Shown here piece after piece: positions 8,069 through 16,509 of a stretch of 64,000 bases of DNA. Location: assembly GCF_004000235.1 (NCBI RefSeq), contig NZ_RCIO01000001.1, positions 620,001 through 684,000 of the forward strand. Reading direction: 5' to 3'. This DNA comes from Mesorhizobium sp. Z1-4. Lineage in GTDB: Bacteria > Pseudomonadota > Alphaproteobacteria > Rhizobiales > Rhizobiaceae. The position numbers and the translations under genes were made by a program. Each line of letters opens with the position of its first letter. Positions within the stretch are counted from its first letter, which is position 1. The notes under the pieces were generated by a model that saw nothing but the letters and a program-made list of their open reading frames with translations, searched no databases and had not been told where the DNA came from.

Positions 8069-9433
8069 TCAGGCCTTCTCGAAGCCGCGTGCAATTTCAT
8101 AGTCGGTGACGACACGGTCGAAGTCTTCAAGCTCGACCTCCGCCGCGCGCACATAGTGGTCGATGACGCCGCTGCCGAAGGCTTCGCGCAACATTTTCGA
8201 GCGCTTCAGCGTAGCGGCGGCGTCACGCAGGGTTCTGGGTATCTGCTTCGCCTTCGCCGCCTCATAGGCATCGCCCTTGAGCGGCGGCTGCAGCTCCAGC
8301 TTCTCTTCTATGCCGGCGATGCCCGCAGCCAGAAGTGCGGCCATCGCCAGATAAGGATTGAGGTCGGAGCCGCCGATGCGGCATTCGGCGCGCACCGCCT
8401 TGGTGCCTTCGCCGCACAGACGGAAACCCGCCGTGCGGTTATCGATCGACCAGACGATACCTGTCGGCGCAAAGGTGCCTTTCTGGAAGCGCTTGTAGCT
8501 GTTCACATAAGGCGCCAGGAAGCAGGTCACGTCAGGCGCATATTTGATCATGCCGGCGAGATACTGGCACATCAGTTCCGACATGCCGTAGTCGCCCTTC
8601 GGATCGTAGAAGGCCGACTTGCCGCCTTTCCAGAGCGACTGGTGGATATGCGAGGACGAGCCTACGCGGTTGTGATGCCATTTCGGCAGGAAGGTCGCCG
8701 AATGACCGTTCTGCCATGCGATCTCCTTGACCGCGTGTTTGGCAATCGTGTGGTGGTCCGCCGTTGCTAATGGTCCGTCATAGCGGATGTTGAGCTCCTC
8801 TTGCCCAGCCTCCGCCTCGCCTTTCGAATTTTCCACCGGAATGCCCGCCGCCCGCAGATGGTTGCGGATCGGACGCATGACGTGCTCTTCCTTGGTGGTC
8901 TGGAAGATATGGTAGTCCTCATTGTAGCCGCTGATCGGTTTCAGATCGCGGTAGCCCTCGCGGCGCAGTTCGTCATAACCCTTCTCGAACAGGAAGAATT
9001 CGAGCTCGGTGGCCATCGCCGCCTCGAAGCCCATGGCCTTCAGCCGCGCGATCTGCACCTTCAGTATCTGGCGCGGCGAATGCGGCACCGGCTCATGCGT
9101 GTGGTGGTCGAGCACGTCGCACAGCACCATCACAGTGCCTTCGAGCCACGGCACCGGGCGCAATGTCTCAAGGTCGGGCTTCAGCACATAATCGCCATAG
9201 CCCTGCCGCCAGCTCGTCGCGGCATAGCCGTCCGGCGTTGCCATTTCGAGGTCGGTCGCCAGGAGATAGTTGCAGCAATGCGTTTCTTCCCAGGCGCTTT
9301 CCACGAAATGCTCGGCCACGAAACGCTTGCCCATCAGGCGGCCCTGCATGTCGACCATACAGGCGAGAACCGTATCGACGCTGCCATCGGCGACGCGTTT
9401 CTTCAGCTCGTCGAAACCAAGCATTGCAGTCAT
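8069..9433 (-). CDS. Glutamine synthetase family protein (PuuA-like gamma-glutamyl ligase)
   Basis: A 454-residue member of the GlnA fold. The ATP/metal-binding core is visible as GSSSHIHQSLW (residues about 260-270) and the glutamate-binding region as NRTAGFRLCGEG. It lacks the adenylylation tyrosine loop of GlnA type I and is close in length to gamma-glutamylpolyamine synthetases (PuuA/IpuC/GlnT-like). It would join the gamma-carboxyl of glutamate to an amine using ATP. It lies in the middle of a transporter and dehydrogenase operon, not near glnB, which argues for catabolism and against ammonium assimilation. The amine substrate is not known. Confidence 0.85.
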   Translation of the reverse strand: MTAMLGFDELKKRVADGSVDTVLACMVDMQGRLMGKRFVAEHFVESAWEETHCCNYLLATDLEMATPDGYAATSWRQGYGDYVLKPDLETLRPVPWLEGTVMVLCDVLDHHTHEPVPHSPRQILKVQIARLKAMGFEAAMATELEFFLFEKGYDELRREGYRDLKPISGYNEDYHIFQTTKEEHVMRPIRNHLRAAGIPVENSKGEAEAGQEELNIRYDGPLATADHHTIAKHAVKEIAWQNGHSATFLPKWHHNRVGSSSHIHQSLWKGGKSAFYDPKGDYGMSELMCQYLAGMIKYAPDVTCFLAPYVNSYKRFQKGTFAPTGIVWSIDNRTAGFRLCGEGTKAVRAECRIGGSDLNPYLAMAALLAAGIAGIEEKLELQPPLKGDAYEAAKAKQIPRTLRDAAATLKRSKMLREAFGSGVIDHYVRAAEVELEDFDRVVTDYEIARGFEKA

Positions 9434-9463
9434 TAAGCTGGCCTTTCTGCCACTTGCGGTTCA

Positions 9464-9486
9464 GCCGGGCGCCAGAAGCGCCCGGC
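9464..9486 (-). promoter_or_regulatory. Intercistronic stem-loop after dctP
   Basis: GCCGGGCGC (9464-9472) and GCGCCCGGC (9478-9486) form a perfect 9-bp GC stem with a 5-nt loop in the 72-bp gap between the binding-protein gene and the glutamine synthetase gene. There is no T-run. It probably protects the 3' end of the binding-protein message so that this component is made in excess. Confidence 0.5.
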
Positions 9487-9505
9487 CAGGTTCTTGAATC
9501 CGACG

Positions 9506-10540
9506 TTAGCTGTAGCGGTAGGGCCGCCCTGCCTTCTGCATGTCGGAATTGTACTTGCGGAAGATCTCGACGATCTTGGCCTTGGTTTCGGACTCGGCCG
9601 CAATCTCGTCCCAGAACTTGATCGCAGCATTCTCCACCTGCGCCCATTCGGCATCCGGGATCGACGTGAGCTGCATTTTGGTGCCGTTGACGCGAAGATC
9701 TGCCTCGCCGCCCCAGTACCACCACTGGCGGTAGTAGTGGCTCTGCTCCATGCAGACCATCAACAGCGCCTGCAGGTCTTCCGGCAGTTCGTTCCAGCGC
9801 TCCATATTGGAGAAGAAATGGCCGATCCAGGCACCGGAGATGTTGTTGGTGAGGAAGTAGTTGGTCACGTCAGCCCAGCCCACCGTGTAGTCCTCGGTGA
9901 TGCCGGACCAGGCGATGCCGTCGAGCTCGCCGGTCTGGACGGCGACCTCGATGTCTTCCCAGGGCAGCGTTACCGGCACGACGCCGAACTGCGCCAGGAA
10001 GCGGCCTGCGGTCGGGAATGTGAAGACACGCTTGCCCTGAAGATCGGCCAGCGAGTTGATCGGGTCCTTGGTGGCGAAGTGGCACGGATCCCACGAACCG
10101 GCGGAGATGTGCTTGACGCCCACCTTCGCATATTCCTCTTCCCAGATTTCCTTCAGGCCGTACTGGTTGAACAGCACCGGCACGTCGAGCGAATAGCGCG
10201 AGCCGAAGGGGAAGTAGCCGCCGAACACCGTCACCTCGGTCGGCGAGGCCATGGAATCGTCGTCGGACTGCACCGCGTCGATCGTACCGCGCTGCATGGC
10301 CTGGAAGAGCTCGCCGGTCGGCACCAGCTGGTCGGCAAAGAACAGCTCGATCTGCATGCGGTCGCCGGCGATCTTGTTGAAGGTGTTGATGGCCGGAACC
10401 ACCACATGTTCGGCAAGTGCGGCGCCGGCATAGGTCTGCATGCGCCATTTGATCGTGGACTGCGCGATTGCCGGCGCAGCGAGGGCGGTGGCGGGCGCTG
10501 CGAGTGCTGCACCCTTGATGAATGTGCGTCTTGTGGTCAT
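9506..10540 (-). CDS. dctP: TRAP transporter substrate-binding protein DctP (Tat-exported)
   Basis: A 344-residue periplasmic binding protein of the DctP family. I chose the ATG at 10540, which follows GAGGAG by 7 nt; an upstream ATG has no such site. The N-terminus begins MTTRRTFIKGAAL, a twin-arginine signal, with cleavage after APAIA. Mature-protein features include GELFQAMQRGTIDAVQ and the domain-hinge region around LQGKRVFTF, where the conserved carboxylate-binding Arg is usually placed. A Tat signal implies folding before export. It works with the DctQ and DctM proteins encoded upstream. The ligand is unknown, probably a small organic acid or amide. Confidence 0.88.
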   Translation of the reverse strand: MTTRRTFIKGAALAAPATALAAPAIAQSTIKWRMQTYAGAALAEHVVVPAINTFNKIAGDRMQIELFFADQLVPTGELFQAMQRGTIDAVQSDDDSMASPTEVTVFGGYFPFGSRYSLDVPVLFNQYGLKEIWEEEYAKVGVKHISAGSWDPCHFATKDPINSLADLQGKRVFTFPTAGRFLAQFGVVPVTLPWEDIEVAVQTGELDGIAWSGITEDYTVGWADVTNYFLTNNISGAWIGHFFSNMERWNELPEDLQALLMVCMEQSHYYRQWWYWGGEADLRVNGTKMQLTSIPDAEWAQVENAAIKFWDEIAAESETKAKIVEIFRKYNSDMQKAGRPYRYS

Positions 10541-10586
10541 CGATGTTCTCCTCTTTGCTTGAGCGTGTTGCGCTTCTTGTCGTCGC

Positions 10587-11912
10587 TTATTTTCCGTAGA
10601 CATATTCAGGCAGCCAAAGGGCTATCTGCGGAAAGGCCATGATGATCGTCAGCGCCAATATCATGACGGCGACGAACGGAATGATGGAACGGTAGATATC
10701 GCTGAGCGCGATCTCGGGCGGAGACATCGCCCGCATCAGGAACAGGTTGTAGCCGAAGGGCGGCGTCATATACGCGATCTGAGTGGTGATGGTGTAGAGC
10801 ACGCCGTACCAGATGAGATCGAATTCCAGGGCGCCGACCAGCGGGATGTAGAGCGGCGCAACGATGACCAGCATGGCCGTGTCGTCGAGAAACGTCCCCA
10901 TCAGGATAAAGCTCAGCTGCATCAGGATGAGGATCATCCAGGGCGAAAGGCCGAGCCGTTCGGTGAACAGGCTCTCGATCGCTTTCACCGCGCCCAGCCC
11001 GTCGAACACCGCGCCAAAGGCGAGTGCGGCAAGGATGATCCACATGAACATGCAGGTGATGCCAAGCGTGTTCTTCACCGAGGTCTCGAAAACCTGCCAG
11101 GTCATGCGACCCTTGAGCACGGCGGCCATAAAGGCTGTGATCGCGCCGATGGCCGAGCTTTCCACCAGCGATGTCCAGCCGTTCACGAACGGGATCATCA
11201 TGGCGAAGAAGATGGCGAGCGGCAGCAGACCGGCGAGCAGCAGGCGGTATTTCTCACGCGGCGGCAAGTTGCGCTCTTCCTTCGACAGTACCGGCCCGAG
11301 CTCGGGATTAATGCGGCAGCGAATGGCGATGTAGAGCACGAACATGCCGGCCATCATCAGGCCCGGAATGATGCCCGCGAGCCAGAGCTGGCCGACCGGC
11401 TGGCGCGCGATCATGGCGTAGAGCACAAGCACCACCGAAGGCGGCACCAAGATGCCGAGCGACGACCCTGCCTGAATGACGCCGGTCACCATGCGCTTGT
11501 CGTAACCGCGACGCAGCAGCTCGGGCAGCGCGATGGTGGCGCCAATCGCCATGCCGGCGACAGAGAGGCCGTTCATCGCCGAGATCAGCACCATCAGGCC
11601 GATCGTACCGATGGCCAAGCCGCCGCGCAGGCCGCCCATCCAGACATGGAACATGCGGTAGAGATCGTCGGCGATGCGGCTTTCCGAAAGCACATAGCCC
11701 ATGAACACGAACATCGGCACTGTGAGCAGCGGGTACCAGCGCATCAACTTGATCGACTGCGAAAACGCGATGTCGAATCCGCCGCGGTCGCCCCAAAGCG
11801 CCAGTGCGGCGATGACCGCGACAAAACCAATCGCACCAAAAACCCGCTGGCCGCTGAACAACAGCAGCATCATGGACGCGAACATCAGCAGCGCGATCAT
11901 CTCGTAGGACAT
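10587..11912 (-). CDS. dctM: TRAP transporter large permease DctM
   Basis: A 441-residue integral membrane protein with about twelve hydrophobic segments, the DctM size. The start ATG at 11912 is 2 nt from the DctQ stop. Family features include the GSSLGILVPPSVVLVLYAM segment and the long hydrophobic hairpins that form the elevator transport domain. It imports the DctP-bound substrate with sodium or protons, with no ATP use. A 46-bp gap separates it from dctP, which is translated from its own strong ribosome-binding site. Confidence 0.92.
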   Translation of the reverse strand: MSYEMIALLMFASMMLLLFSGQRVFGAIGFVAVIAALALWGDRGGFDIAFSQSIKLMRWYPLLTVPMFVFMGYVLSESRIADDLYRMFHVWMGGLRGGLAIGTIGLMVLISAMNGLSVAGMAIGATIALPELLRRGYDKRMVTGVIQAGSSLGILVPPSVVLVLYAMIARQPVGQLWLAGIIPGLMMAGMFVLYIAIRCRINPELGPVLSKEERNLPPREKYRLLLAGLLPLAIFFAMMIPFVNGWTSLVESSAIGAITAFMAAVLKGRMTWQVFETSVKNTLGITCMFMWIILAALAFGAVFDGLGAVKAIESLFTERLGLSPWMILILMQLSFILMGTFLDDTAMLVIVAPLYIPLVGALEFDLIWYGVLYTITTQIAYMTPPFGYNLFLMRAMSPPEIALSDIYRSIIPFVAVMILALTIIMAFPQIALWLPEYVYGK

Positions 11913-11914
11913 GA

Positions 11915-12481
11915 TCAGGCCTCCTCGCCGCGCAGATGCATGATGTCCTTGGCGAGTTCGGACAAAGCCTGCATCAGCATTAGAAGCAGGCCAAGGCACA
12001 TGATCGCCTTGATCGGCCAGAGGTAGGGTCGCCAGATCGTGCGGCTGCGCTCAAGCGTGCCGATGTCCTCGGAACCCGTGATCAGGCCGGCAAAGAACGA
12101 AAGCGGCTCGGAACCGAAATAACCGAGCGAATAGGCCGTCGAGCTGATGCCGCCCCACAGCATGACCACGAGGTAACCCATCAGGCACAGCACGGTGACG
12201 GCATCGACCGCAGATTTCCGCTTCAGCGACCAGTTCTCGTAAAAGAGGTCCATGCGCACATGCGAGCCGGTTTGCACTGCGTAGGGGCCACCGAGAAAGA
12301 AGTAGGCGATCATAGCGAACTGCGCCACTTCCAGCGTCCACAGTGACGGCCGGTCGCCGAACTTGCTGAGTGTCGACCAAAGCAGCACCGCCATCATGAC
12401 GAAGATGCCGTACATGACGATGCGGCCCACACGCAGATTGATGGCGTCGACCACGGCGACATAGCTGCGCAGGAACCTCAC
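11915..12481 (-). CDS. dctQ: TRAP transporter small permease DctQ
   Basis: A 188-residue protein with four hydrophobic segments (about residues 15-40, 52-75, 93-115 and 155-175), normal for DctQ. I chose the GTG at 12481 because it overlaps the stop codon of the upstream amidohydrolase gene (GTGA), indicating translational coupling. The longer frame would only copy the preceding gene's sequence in another frame. It forms the membrane scaffold for DctM. Confidence 0.88.
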   Translation of the reverse strand: MRFLRSYVAVVDAINLRVGRIVMYGIFVMMAVLLWSTLSKFGDRPSLWTLEVAQFAMIAYFFLGGPYAVQTGSHVRMDLFYENWSLKRKSAVDAVTVLCLMGYLVVMLWGGISSTAYSLGYFGSEPLSFFAGLITGSEDIGTLERSRTIWRPYLWPIKAIMCLGLLLMLMQALSELAKDIMHLRGEEA

Positions 12482-13254
12482 TTGGCGGTCTCCCCGAGCT
12501 GCGGCTGGCGAGGCGTCGCCAATGCGGCCTCGAGCCAGCGCGCGAGATAAGCAGCCATCGCCAGGCACTGCTCCGGCGTGGCGATGAGATCGTTGCGGAT
12601 TTCGATCATCACGTTGTTTATGCCGCGCGGCAGTGCATGCCGCTTCAGTGTGTGGGTGACGCCGTCGCCGGGACCATACGGCTCGTTACGGCGGATGTCG
12701 TAGCCCTCAGCCATCTCCAGCATTGCATCGGCGAAGCGGCTGTCGGCGTCGTGGAGCACGCCGATTTCGACGTCGCGTTGCACGCCGTTGTAGACCGGCG
12801 TGAAGCTGTGAAGGGTCACGATCACCGCATCGTCGCCGCGTTCGTTCAGCACCTCTTCAATGCGCTGCTCGAAAGGCCGGTAATAGATGTCTGTTCGCAG
12901 CCGGCGGTCGGCTTCGGTAAGATCGGCGTTTCCCGGGACGGTGTAGATTTCGCTTTTCGCCGGCATTGCCCCGCTCGCCTCGGGCGGGCGGTTGCAGTCA
13001 TATACGAGGCGCGAAACGGTGCTGTAGACGAGTGCCGCGCCTAGCCGGCCGGACAAGGCCAGCGCCGTCTCCATCGCGCCCGGGTCCCAGGCAATGTGGC
13101 TGGTCAGCGCATCGGCCTCCAGCCCGAGATCGTGGAACTCCGGCGGGATACGGGAACTGGCGTGCTCACAGATCAGCACAATGGTATGGGCCCCGCCCGG
13201 ATTGGCGGTCCTGACCACATCGTCTTCGGCAAAAGCTCCGGCCGGTAGCTGCAC
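12478..13254 (-). CDS. N-formylglutamate amidohydrolase family protein
   Basis: A 258-residue member of the HutG-type FGase family. Visible family motifs are ICEHASSRIP (metal-binding His/Glu), HIAWDPGAM, YDCNRPPEASGAMP and VTLHSFTPVYNG. I chose the GTG at 13254, which has AGGGAGA 6-7 nt upstream; an ATG at 13278 is possible. It is the first gene of the TRAP/glutamine synthetase operon. There are no other hut genes here, so it probably hydrolyses an N-acyl or gamma-glutamyl amide in this pathway and may not act on N-formylglutamate itself. That is inference. Confidence 0.82.
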   Translation of the reverse strand: MQLPAGAFAEDDVVRTANPGGAHTIVLICEHASSRIPPEFHDLGLEADALTSHIAWDPGAMETALALSGRLGAALVYSTVSRLVYDCNRPPEASGAMPAKSEIYTVPGNADLTEADRRLRTDIYYRPFEQRIEEVLNERGDDAVIVTLHSFTPVYNGVQRDVEIGVLHDADSRFADAMLEMAEGYDIRRNEPYGPGDGVTHTLKRHALPRGINNVMIEIRNDLIATPEQCLAMAAYLARWLEAALATPRQPQLGETAK

Positions 13255-13339
13255 GCACGATCTCCCTGGATGGGCCAATGTTCGTCGTGTCGCGCGGCCG
13301 AGTCAATTCATTTCGTACAAATATTTTCAATCGTCATGT

Positions 13340-13361
13340 TTCTGTGAATTTTTTGACAGAA
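13340..13361. promoter_or_regulatory. Inverted repeat, candidate RpiR-family operator
   Basis: TTCTGT (13340-13345) and ACAGAA (13356-13361) are perfect 6-bp arms separated by 10 A/T-rich bases. The right arm overlaps the predicted -35 box of the rpiR-like gene. It lies in the 157-bp divergent region between that gene and the amidohydrolase-TRAP operon, where one operator could control both directions. Confidence 0.45.
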
Positions 13362-13380
13362 GTGCGCGGAACGCTATACG
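13353..13380 (+). promoter_or_regulatory. Predicted sigma-70 promoter of the RpiR-type regulator
   Basis: TTGACA at 13353-13358 matches the -35 consensus. A 16-bp spacer leads to TATACG at 13375-13380. Transcription would begin near 13387, which leaves too little leader for the ATG at 13391 and supports the GTG at 13412 as the start. Confidence 0.55.
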
Positions 13381-13411
13381 CTGCGCGTCGATGCACAGGG
13401 AGTGGACGCAA

Positions 13412-14275
13412 GTGAGCGCGAAGACGGTTGCGGAAAAGCTGCGCGCGGGCACCGACGATCTGACCCGGTCCGAACGGCAGCTCAGCAGCGTCATCCTGCA
13501 AAATTATCCTGTTTCCGGCATGGGCACGATCACCGCGCTTGCCGAGGCCGCCAACGTGTCTACTCCAACAGTCGCGCGGCTTGTGCAGAAGCTCGGCTTT
13601 TCCGGCTTTCCAGACTTTCAGCGAGCGTTGCGCGCGGAGCTGGACGAAAAGATCTCCAGCCCGCTCACCAAACGCGCCACCTGGGTGGACGACGCGCCCG
13701 ATGCTCACATCCTCAACCGCTTCACCAAAGCCGTGATCGAAAATATCGGGCAGTCCATGTCGACGATCGACCCGGCGGATTTCGACACTGCCTGTACGCT
13801 TCTGAGCGAGCCCAAGCGGCGGGTCTTCGTGGTCGGCGGACGTATTACGCGTACCCTTGCAGACTACTTTTTCCTGCACATGCAGGTCATCCGCGACGAT
13901 GTGGTTCATATCGCGTCAAACTCGAACGCATGGCCGCACTACATCCTGAACCTGAAACCGGATGATGTGGTCGTCATCTTCGATATCCGCCGCTACGAAA
14001 ACAGCACGCTGCGGCTGGCCGAACTCGCCAGCGAGCGCGGCGCGAGCATCATCCTGTTCTCAGACCAGTGGGTTTCGCCGATCGCCCAGCATGCCGAAGT
14101 CTGCTTCAAGAGCCACATCGCGGCACCGTCGGCCTGGGATTCCAACATCGCGGTGATGCTGATCGCCGAAATCGTGATTGCCGAGGTACAGGAGCGCAAC
14201 TGGAAAGAAACCCGTCAGCGCATGGAGGCGCTTGAGGAAATGTTCGACCGGACGCGTTTCTTCCGCAAGTTCTGA
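13412..14275 (+). CDS. RpiR-family transcriptional regulator (HTH + SIS domain)
   Basis: A 287-residue regulator. Residues 1-75 are the HTH_6 domain (LTRSERQLSSVIL, then a helix-turn-helix through AEAANVSTPTVARLVQKLGF). Residues about 125-260 form the SIS sugar-isomerase fold (VFVVGGRITRTLADYFF; DDVVVIFDIRRYENSTLRLA), which usually binds a phosphosugar or related effector. I chose the GTG at 13412 with GGGAG 9 nt upstream; the ATG at 13391 lacks a site. It is divergent from the amidohydrolase-TRAP-glutamine synthetase operon, which it probably controls. Whether it represses or activates cannot be told. Confidence 0.88.
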   Translation: MSAKTVAEKLRAGTDDLTRSERQLSSVILQNYPVSGMGTITALAEAANVSTPTVARLVQKLGFSGFPDFQRALRAELDEKISSPLTKRATWVDDAPDAHILNRFTKAVIENIGQSMSTIDPADFDTACTLLSEPKRRVFVVGGRITRTLADYFFLHMQVIRDDVVHIASNSNAWPHYILNLKPDDVVVIFDIRRYENSTLRLAELASERGASIILFSDQWVSPIAQHAEVCFKSHIAAPSAWDSNIAVMLIAEIVIAEVQERNWKETRQRMEALEEMFDRTRFFRKF

Positions 14276-14286
14276 CCGGTGCCGCT

Positions 14287-15135
14287 CTATGTGGCGTCCC
14301 AGCCTTGCCTGATATGGCGGTAGCCATCGCGATAGACCGCCTCCGGGCTTTCGGAGAAGTCGCGCCATACCTTGGTGGCGGCTGCAAGGTCCGGCAAGCC
14401 GCGCCCGAAGGCCTCGATGGTAAGCCAGTCGTCGTAGCCGCTTGCCTTGATGGCCGCGAAAGTCTCGGCCCACGGTATGTTGCCCCTGCCCGGCACACCT
14501 CGATCGTTTTCCGAAATGTGCACATGAACGATGTTGCGCAGGTTGCGGGTGAACGCGCCGACCGGGTCGGTTTCCTCGATATTGGCGTGGAAGGTGTCGT
14601 ACATCGCCTTGATGTTGGGATGCCCGACATCTTCGACCAGCTGCGACAGATCATCCATCGTGTTGACCAGATAACACTCGAAGCGGTTCAGCGCTTCGAG
14701 GCCAAGCGTTGTTTTCCTGTCGGCAGCGTAGGGGCCCACCGCCTTTAACGCGTCCACGGCGCGCGACCATTCCGCATCGCTGGGGCCCTCGCCGCTGAAA
14801 TGGCCGAGCGTGGAATGCAGCGGTCCGCTCACCTTGTCCGCGCCGAGCGCCGCGGTGCAGTCGATGACCCACTTCAGACGGTCGATGCCGGCCGCGCGCT
14901 CGTCCGCATGGGGCGAAATCAGGTTCATCGCCGGGTCGCCCATTGCCGCCACCGCGGTGCGCTCCAGGCCCAGATCGTCAAGCATGCCGCCGAGCTCGGC
15001 AAAATATGCCGGCTCGCCTTCGAAGACCGGCACCTCCACGCCATCGAAGCCGGTCGCCTTGATGTCGCGCAGCAGGGGAACATGGTCACGCGTCAGATGC
15101 GTGGTCCACAAGAACATGCACATCCCGATTTTCAT
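14287..15135 (-). CDS. Sugar phosphate isomerase/epimerase family (xylose-isomerase-like TIM barrel)
   Basis: A 282-residue AP-endonuclease-2 type TIM barrel. The ATG at 15135 gives the expected start MKIGMCMFLW (first beta strand). Metal-ligand positions are recognisable in VEVPVFEGEP (Glu), LGLEALNRFE (Glu), IKAMYDTFHANIEE (Asp/His), VHVHISENDRG (His) and WLTIEAFG (Glu), the set used by tagatose/psicose 3-epimerases and hydroxypyruvate isomerase. It is the last gene of the three-gene minus operon with a Gfo/Idh dehydrogenase. It is a likely epimerase or isomerase of a free sugar or keto-sugar acid, with exact substrate unknown. Confidence 0.88.
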   Translation of the reverse strand: MKIGMCMFLWTTHLTRDHVPLLRDIKATGFDGVEVPVFEGEPAYFAELGGMLDDLGLERTAVAAMGDPAMNLISPHADERAAGIDRLKWVIDCTAALGADKVSGPLHSTLGHFSGEGPSDAEWSRAVDALKAVGPYAADRKTTLGLEALNRFECYLVNTMDDLSQLVEDVGHPNIKAMYDTFHANIEETDPVGAFTRNLRNIVHVHISENDRGVPGRGNIPWAETFAAIKASGYDDWLTIEAFGRGLPDLAAATKVWRDFSESPEAVYRDGYRHIRQGWDAT

Positions 15136-15166
15136 GACCTGGCCGCTCCGCCGTACAGCTATTCGA

Positions 15167-16360
15167 TCAAAGTGCGAGCTTCGTCCATTTCGCATTCGCC
15201 TTTGCCGACTTCACGCAGGCGTCCACAAAGGCAACTCCCTCGACGCCGTCGGCGGCGGTCGGGAAGATGACGTTCTTGTCGAGTTTGCCGGATTTCGGGC
15301 GGGCGGCGCGGATGGCGCGTGCTGCCTCGGCATAGATGTTGGCGAACCCCTCAAGATATCCCTCGGGGTGTCCGGGAGGTACACGCGAGACGCGGGCCGC
15401 CGCGTCTCCAGCGCCAGCGCCACCACGCGTTATCAGCCGCTTTTCCTCGCCGAACGGCGTGTACCAGAGATGGTTGGGGTGCTCCTGCTCCCACTCCAGT
15501 CCGCCCTTTTCGCCATAGATGCGGAGCTTGAGCGCGTTTTCATTGCCGGGCGCGACCTGGCTGGCCCAGATCATTCCCTTGGCGGCGGGGGCCGCACCCT
15601 TTTTCTTGAAGCGCAGCATGATGTGCGCGTTATCGTCGACCCGGCGGCCCTTCACGAAGGCGTCGAGGTCGGCCGACAGCGCATCGAGTTCCAGCCCGGA
15701 AACGAAGCGCGCCAGATTGTAGGCATGGGTGCCGATATCGCCGGTGGCGCCGCCGGCACCGGACTGCTTGGGGTCGGTGCGCCAGGAGGCCTGTTTCTGC
15801 CCGGTCTTTTCGAGATCGTTGGTCAGCCAGTCCTGCGGGTATTCCGCATGCACGAGACGGATGTTGCCGAGCTTGCCGGACTGCACCATTTCGCGCGCCT
15901 GCCGGACCATCGGATAGCCGGTATAGTTGTGGGTGAGCACAAAGAGCTTGCCGCTCTTTTTCACCAGGGCCGCAAGCTTCTTTGCGTCGGCCAGTGTCGA
16001 AGTCAGCGGCTTGTCGCAGATGACGTGAATGCCGGCTTCCAGAAATGCCTTGGCAGCGGGCCAGTGTACGTGGTTCGGGGTGACGATGGCGACCGCCTCG
16101 ATACCGTCCACGCGTTTCGCCTCGGCCTTCGCCATCGCCGCGAAGCTCGGATAGGACCGGTCCGCCTCGATGCCGAGCTCGGCTGCGCTCGCCGCCGCGC
16201 GCTTGGGATCGGACGACAGCGCGCCGGCCACAAGCTGAAACTCGCCGTCGATCCGCGAGGCGATGCGATGTACCGCGCCGATGAAAGCGCCCTGCCCTCC
16301 GCCGACCATGCCAATGCGGATCGGGCCGCTGCCCTCCTGCGATCTGGATGCGCTGACCAT
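15167..16360 (-). CDS. Gfo/Idh/MocA family oxidoreductase
   Basis: A 397-residue NAD(P)-dependent dehydrogenase. The Rossmann motif GMVGGGQGAFIGAVHR begins at residue 17. The EKP-like signature reads CDKPLTST near residue 108, and the second-domain active-site block reads GGATGDIGTHAYNLARF, which supplies the catalytic Asp and His. AAAGGAG precedes the ATG. Enzymes of this type oxidise sugar or cyclitol hydroxyls, often position 3 or the C1/C2 of inositols. Gfo/Idh enzymes paired with xylose-isomerase-like barrels on both sides are typical of cyclitol and keto-sugar catabolism. Confidence 0.9.
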   Translation of the reverse strand: MVSASRSQEGSGPIRIGMVGGGQGAFIGAVHRIASRIDGEFQLVAGALSSDPKRAAASAAELGIEADRSYPSFAAMAKAEAKRVDGIEAVAIVTPNHVHWPAAKAFLEAGIHVICDKPLTSTLADAKKLAALVKKSGKLFVLTHNYTGYPMVRQAREMVQSGKLGNIRLVHAEYPQDWLTNDLEKTGQKQASWRTDPKQSGAGGATGDIGTHAYNLARFVSGLELDALSADLDAFVKGRRVDDNAHIMLRFKKKGAAPAAKGMIWASQVAPGNENALKLRIYGEKGGLEWEQEHPNHLWYTPFGEEKRLITRGGAGAGDAAARVSRVPPGHPEGYLEGFANIYAEAARAIRAARPKSGKLDKNVIFPTAADGVEGVAFVDACVKSAKANAKWTKLAL

Positions 16361-16378
16361 CTGGTGCTCCTTTGAGGC

Positions 16379-16509
16379 GGGTTAAGGGTGTAGGGGAATA
16401 GGGGAGTAGGGTTAGACCGGCAGCGGGCTATCGGACCAAGGACCTTGGTAGAGACAAAGCTCCATCTGCTATTTCCCTGTTCCCATACTCCCTTATTCCC
16501 CTATTCCCC
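16379..16509. repeat. G-rich inverted repeat with G-quadruplex pattern
   Basis: The left arm has five G-runs (16379-16381, 16386-16388, 16393-16396, 16401-16404, 16409-16411), each separated by exactly four bases (TTAA, TGTA, AATA, AGTA). The right arm has C-runs at 16475-16477, 16482-16484, 16490-16492, 16498-16501 and 16506-16509, so the arms are largely complementary across a loop of about 65 bp. The right arm ends inside the stop codon of the isomerase gene. It fills the gap between two genes of one operon. It could be a stem-loop, a quadruplex, or a copy of a small dispersed repeat. Confidence 0.65.

Noticed and set aside
7490-8770. Long plus-strand open frame opposite the aldehyde dehydrogenase and glutamine synthetase genes
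   Set aside because: It is the antisense shadow of two clear genes in high-GC DNA and has no recognisable domain or ribosome-binding site.
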